A stretch of 64,000 nt of DNA from NCBI GenBank assembly GCA_900100895.1, contig FMTX01000020.1, positions 1 through 64,000 of the forward strand, read 5' to 3'. Shown piece after piece: positions 61,124-64,000 of this stretch (position 1 is its first letter; each line of letters opens with the position of its first letter). Source of the stretch: Lachnospiraceae bacterium YSD2013 (GTDB lineage Bacteria > Bacillota > Clostridia > Lachnospirales > Lachnospiraceae). Made by a program: the position numbers and the translations under genes. Under the pieces are notes generated by a model, which worked only from the letters and a program-made list of their open reading frames with translations, ran no database searches and was not told the DNA's origin.

Positions 61124-63070
61124 ATGGATTACAAGGAACTCTACGAGCAGGAGCAGGAACGAAACGCGGTCTTGTCCGAGCGTCTTGCGGAGCTTGAAGA
61201 GGAGAAAGAAGAAATCTCCTTTAAGCTTAAACGCATCAAAGACAATCCCATATGGAAAGCCTCCACGCCCGTGAGAATGTTCGGCCACAAAGTGGTGAAC
61301 AATATTAGACGTGTGAAAAATCTCGGCGGCCCCCGCGGAATCGCCATGAAGATTAATTATAAGAAGAGAGAAGCCGAGGCCAAGAAATTCTACGGCACAA
61401 AGAGTTTCCCAGACGAAGCGCGCAGAAAATTTGAAGAGGAGTATTCTTTTGACTACAGACCTCTTATCAGCATCCTCGTTCCGCTTTACAACACCGACAA
61501 GACCATGCTCAAGGAAATGATCGACTCGGTGGTGTGGCAGACCTACTCGAATTGGGAGCTTTGTCTTGCCGACGGTTCCGACGATGCGCACGCATATGTG
61601 GGTGAGACGGTCAAAGAATACGGGGACTCACGTATTAAATATACGAAGCTTGAGAAGAACGAAGGCATTTCGGGCAACACCAATCAGTGCCTTAAGCTTG
61701 CAACCGGCGAGTACATCGGACTTTTCGACCACGATGATATCCTTCATCCTTCGGCTCTTTTTGAATATGTGAAGGTTATTAATGAACAGGGCGCCGACTA
61801 CATCTACTGCGACGAGACCACTTTCAAGAGCGGTAACATCGACCACATGCTCACGATGCATTTTAAGCCCGACTATGCGGTGGACAATCTTCGCGCCAAT
61901 AACTACATTTGTCACTTCAGCGTATTTAAGAAAACTCTGCTCGACGGAACAGAACTTTTCAGGACGAAGTTCGACGGCAGCCAGGATCATGATATGATTT
62001 TGAGACTTACCGACAGAGCGGAGAAAATCGTTCACGTTCCGAGACTTTTATACTACTGGCGTTGTCACTCCGGCAGCGTAGCCAGCAACATCTCGGCCAA
62101 AGAATACGCTATCGATGCAGCCAAGGGTGCGGTAGCCGACCACTTAAGAAAACATGGTTACACAGACTTCAAGATTACCAGTACCAGAGCCTTTGAGACC
62201 ATCTTTAAGATCAGATACAAGCTTAACGGAACACCATTAATAACAATTGTTATTCCAAATAAAGACCACGCCGCAGACCTTAAACGCTGCGTAACTTCCA
62301 TACTTGAGAAGTCTACTTATACCAATTACGAGATTATCATCGTCGAGAACAACAGTACAGAGAAAGCAACCTTCGATCTCTACGAAGACCTCAAGGAGAT
62401 GTCCGACAAGATTAAAGTCGTGACCTTCGAAGGTGAGTTCAATTACTCGGCGGTTAACAATTTTGGTGTATCCTTTGCAAAGGGAGAATACATTCTTTTG
62501 CTTAATAACGATACCGAAGTCATCACCCTCAACTGGCTTGAGGAGATGCTCATGTACGCTCAGCGTGAAGACGTGGGCGCAGTCGGTGCTAAGCTTTATT
62601 ATGCGGACCGCACCATCCAGCATGCGGGTGTCGTAATCGGACTCGGTGCTCACAGAACCGCAGGCCACACTCATTACAAAATGCCCAAAGAAAACTTAGG
62701 CTATATGGGTCGCCTCTGCTACACCCAGGACGTTACGGCGGTTACGGGAGCCTGCCTTCTTGTTAAGAAATCCCTTTGGGATGAAGTGGGCGGACTTGAC
62801 ACCGATTTCAAGATATCGTTAAATGATGTTGATTTTTGTCTGAAACTTCGCGAGAAAGGGTATTTGAACGTATTTACTCCTTTCGCAGAGCTTTACCACT
62901 ACGAGTCGATTTCGAGGGGACTCGACGATAAGGGTGAGAAAGCTGAGCGATACAATAAAGAATCTGAGTTCTTCAGAACCAAATGGAAAGACGTACTTGA
63001 GAAGGGAGATCCCTACTACAACGCGAACTTTTCTTTGGACAGAAGCGATTTTTCAGTAAAAGTTGAATAA
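61124..63070 (+). CDS. two-domain GT2 glycosyltransferase with N-terminal coiled coil
   Basis: The 648-residue protein starts right after the stop of the previous gene (GGTGAAAT upstream). Residues 1-35 are a Glu-rich coiled coil. The first GT2 domain starts near 112 (PLISILVPLYNTDKTML, LFDHDDILHPSALF). The second starts near 371 (PLITIVIPNKDHAADLKRCV, LLNNDTEVI, ISLNDVDFCLKL). Two-domain GT2 enzymes of this form build rhamnan or rhamnose-glucose backbones. It has no membrane segment, so the growing glycan would be extended on the cytoplasmic side. Confidence 0.88.
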   Translation: MDYKELYEQEQERNAVLSERLAELEEEKEEISFKLKRIKDNPIWKASTPVRMFGHKVVNNIRRVKNLGGPRGIAMKINYKKREAEAKKFYGTKSFPDEARRKFEEEYSFDYRPLISILVPLYNTDKTMLKEMIDSVVWQTYSNWELCLADGSDDAHAYVGETVKEYGDSRIKYTKLEKNEGISGNTNQCLKLATGEYIGLFDHDDILHPSALFEYVKVINEQGADYIYCDETTFKSGNIDHMLTMHFKPDYAVDNLRANNYICHFSVFKKTLLDGTELFRTKFDGSQDHDMILRLTDRAEKIVHVPRLLYYWRCHSGSVASNISAKEYAIDAAKGAVADHLRKHGYTDFKITSTRAFETIFKIRYKLNGTPLITIVIPNKDHAADLKRCVTSILEKSTYTNYEIIIVENNSTEKATFDLYEDLKEMSDKIKVVTFEGEFNYSAVNNFGVSFAKGEYILLLNNDTEVITLNWLEEMLMYAQREDVGAVGAKLYYADRTIQHAGVVIGLGAHRTAGHTHYKMPKENLGYMGRLCYTQDVTAVTGACLLVKKSLWDEVGGLDTDFKISLNDVDFCLKLREKGYLNVFTPFAELYHYESISRGLDDKGEKAERYNKESEFFRTKWKDVLEKGDPYYNANFSLDRSDFSVKVE

Positions 63071-63084
63071 AGGAGATGTGTCAG

Positions 63085-64000
63085 ATGACGGTTAAAGAAC
63101 AATACGAATTTTGGCTTAGCGACTCATACTTTGATGACGCTACCAAGGCAGAGCTTAAGGCTATTGCTTCCGATGACAATGAAATTAATGAAAGATTTTA
63201 TAAGAACTTGGAGTTCGGTACCGGCGGCCTCAGAGGTATAATCGGTGCCGGCACCAACAGAATGAACGTATATACAGTAAGAAAGGCTACCCAGGGTCTT
63301 GCCAATTACATCATCAAGCAGGGCGCCCAGTCTAAGGGTGTTGCCATTGCTTACGACTCCAGAAGAATGTCTCCCGAGTTTGCGGATGAAGCAGCGCTTT
63401 GTCTTGCGGCTAACGGCATCAAGGCTTATGTATTCGAGACTTTAAGGCCTACCCCCGAGCTTTCTTTTGCAGTAAGAGAACTCGGATGTACCGCAGGTAT
63501 CGTGGTAACTGCAAGCCACAATCCCCCTGAGTACAACGGCTACAAGGTATACTGGGAAGACGGCGCACAGGTAACCGCTCCCAGGGACAAGGACATCATC
63601 ACCGAGGTTAACAACGTAGCTAACTTCTCCGATGCCAAGACCATGGCCAAAGAAGACGCCATGAAAGCCGGCTTATACAACGTAATCGGCAAGGAAATCG
63701 ACGACCGTTACATGGAAGAGCTCAAGAAGCAGATTATCCATCCCGAGATTATCAAGGAAGTTGCGGGCGATATCAAGATCGTATACTCACCTTTCCACGG
63801 AACAGGTAACATTCCCGTTCGCCGTATTCTCAAAGAACTCGGATTTAAGAACGTATACGTAGTTCCCGAGCAGGAACTTCCCGACCCCGATTTCACCACA
63901 CTTGAGTATCCCAATCCCGAGGATCCCAAGGCATTCACACTTGCGCTTAAGCTTGCAAGAGAAGTTAAGGCCGATGTTGTGCTCGCTACCGACCCCGATG
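63085..64000 (+). CDS. phosphohexomutase (phosphoglucomutase/phosphomannomutase family), 5' part
   Basis: The frame from ATG 63085 (AAGGAG 9 bases upstream) stays open to the window end, giving about 305 residues. It has the N-terminal FGTGGLRGIIGAGTNRMN and the active-site serine motif VVTASHNPPEYNGYK. The Mg-binding loop should fall at the truncated end (VLATDPD). It interconverts sugar 1- and 6-phosphates, giving glucose 1-phosphate for rfbA, which fits its position after the glycan genes. Confidence 0.88.
   Translation, partial: MTVKEQYEFWLSDSYFDDATKAELKAIASDDNEINERFYKNLEFGTGGLRGIIGAGTNRMNVYTVRKATQGLANYIIKQGAQSKGVAIAYDSRRMSPEFADEAALCLAANGIKAYVFETLRPTPELSFAVRELGCTAGIVVTASHNPPEYNGYKVYWEDGAQVTAPRDKDIITEVNNVANFSDAKTMAKEDAMKAGLYNVIGKEIDDRYMEELKKQIIHPEIIKEVAGDIKIVYSPFHGTGNIPVRRILKELGFKNVYVVPEQELPDPDFTTLEYPNPEDPKAFTLALKLAREVKADVVLATDPD

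Overview
The window looks like a chromosomal segment of an anaerobic Gram-positive of the class Clostridia, most probably family Lachnospiraceae (Butyrivibrio/Roseburia-like). The reasons are moderate GC, AAGGAG/GGAGG ribosome sites, TTGACA/TATAAT and TGnTATAAT promoters, an S-box (SAM-I) riboswitch on metK, a SleB-type hydrolase, GH25 proteins with cell-wall-binding repeats, and many small LytTR/AraC/MerR/LysR units. The genus is inference. No tRNA, rRNA, CRISPR array, transposase or integrase was seen.

Region 1 (1-24.0 kb) is mostly housekeeping. It holds the tail of a cell-wall-binding-repeat protein, argC, rsmI, a polysaccharide deacetylase, galE, a small alarmone synthetase, a flavin reductase-like protein, dinB (opposite strand), a LysM-G5-M23 peptidase, murA, an orphan solute-binding lipoprotein, an HD-GYP phosphodiesterase (opposite strand), a SAM riboswitch with metK, dnaE, pfkA, a SpoU methyltransferase, a SleB-like hydrolase, greA and lysS.

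Region 2 (24.0-42 kb) is accessory: many short one-gene units, each with its own terminator. It includes a PD-(D/E)XK-like protein, an AraC helix-turn-helix fused to a GyrB-like GHKL domain, a CPBP protease, a Crp-type regulator, a glycosyltransferase with a GH13 glucosidase, a membrane LuxR-type regulator, a gluzincin, an alpha/beta hydrolase, an AAA ATPase behind a regular AGTATATA array, a MerR/TipA-like regulator, acetyltransferases, Nudix genes (one a remnant) and several unknown proteins. Related terminator hairpins with a GCAGACTC-type stem recur here.

Region 3 (42-47.8 kb) has a LysR regulator divergent from a methionine-synthase-like gene. An ABC exporter followed by a LytTR + DUF3021 pair comes next, then an SGNH-like membrane protein.

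Region 4 (47.8-64 kb) is a cell-surface polysaccharide locus. It contains a membrane-anchored GH25 protein, rfbB, rfbA, a second GH25-like protein whose catalytic DxE is replaced by RxD, rfbC, a Wzm/Wzt-type exporter whose ATPase has a C-terminal extension, a methyltransferase-plus-kinase-like protein reminiscent of WbdD chain terminators, two large GT2 glycosyltransferases, and the start of a phosphohexomutase. The likely logic is dTDP-rhamnose synthesis, glycan assembly, capping and ABC export. rfbD is not in the window.
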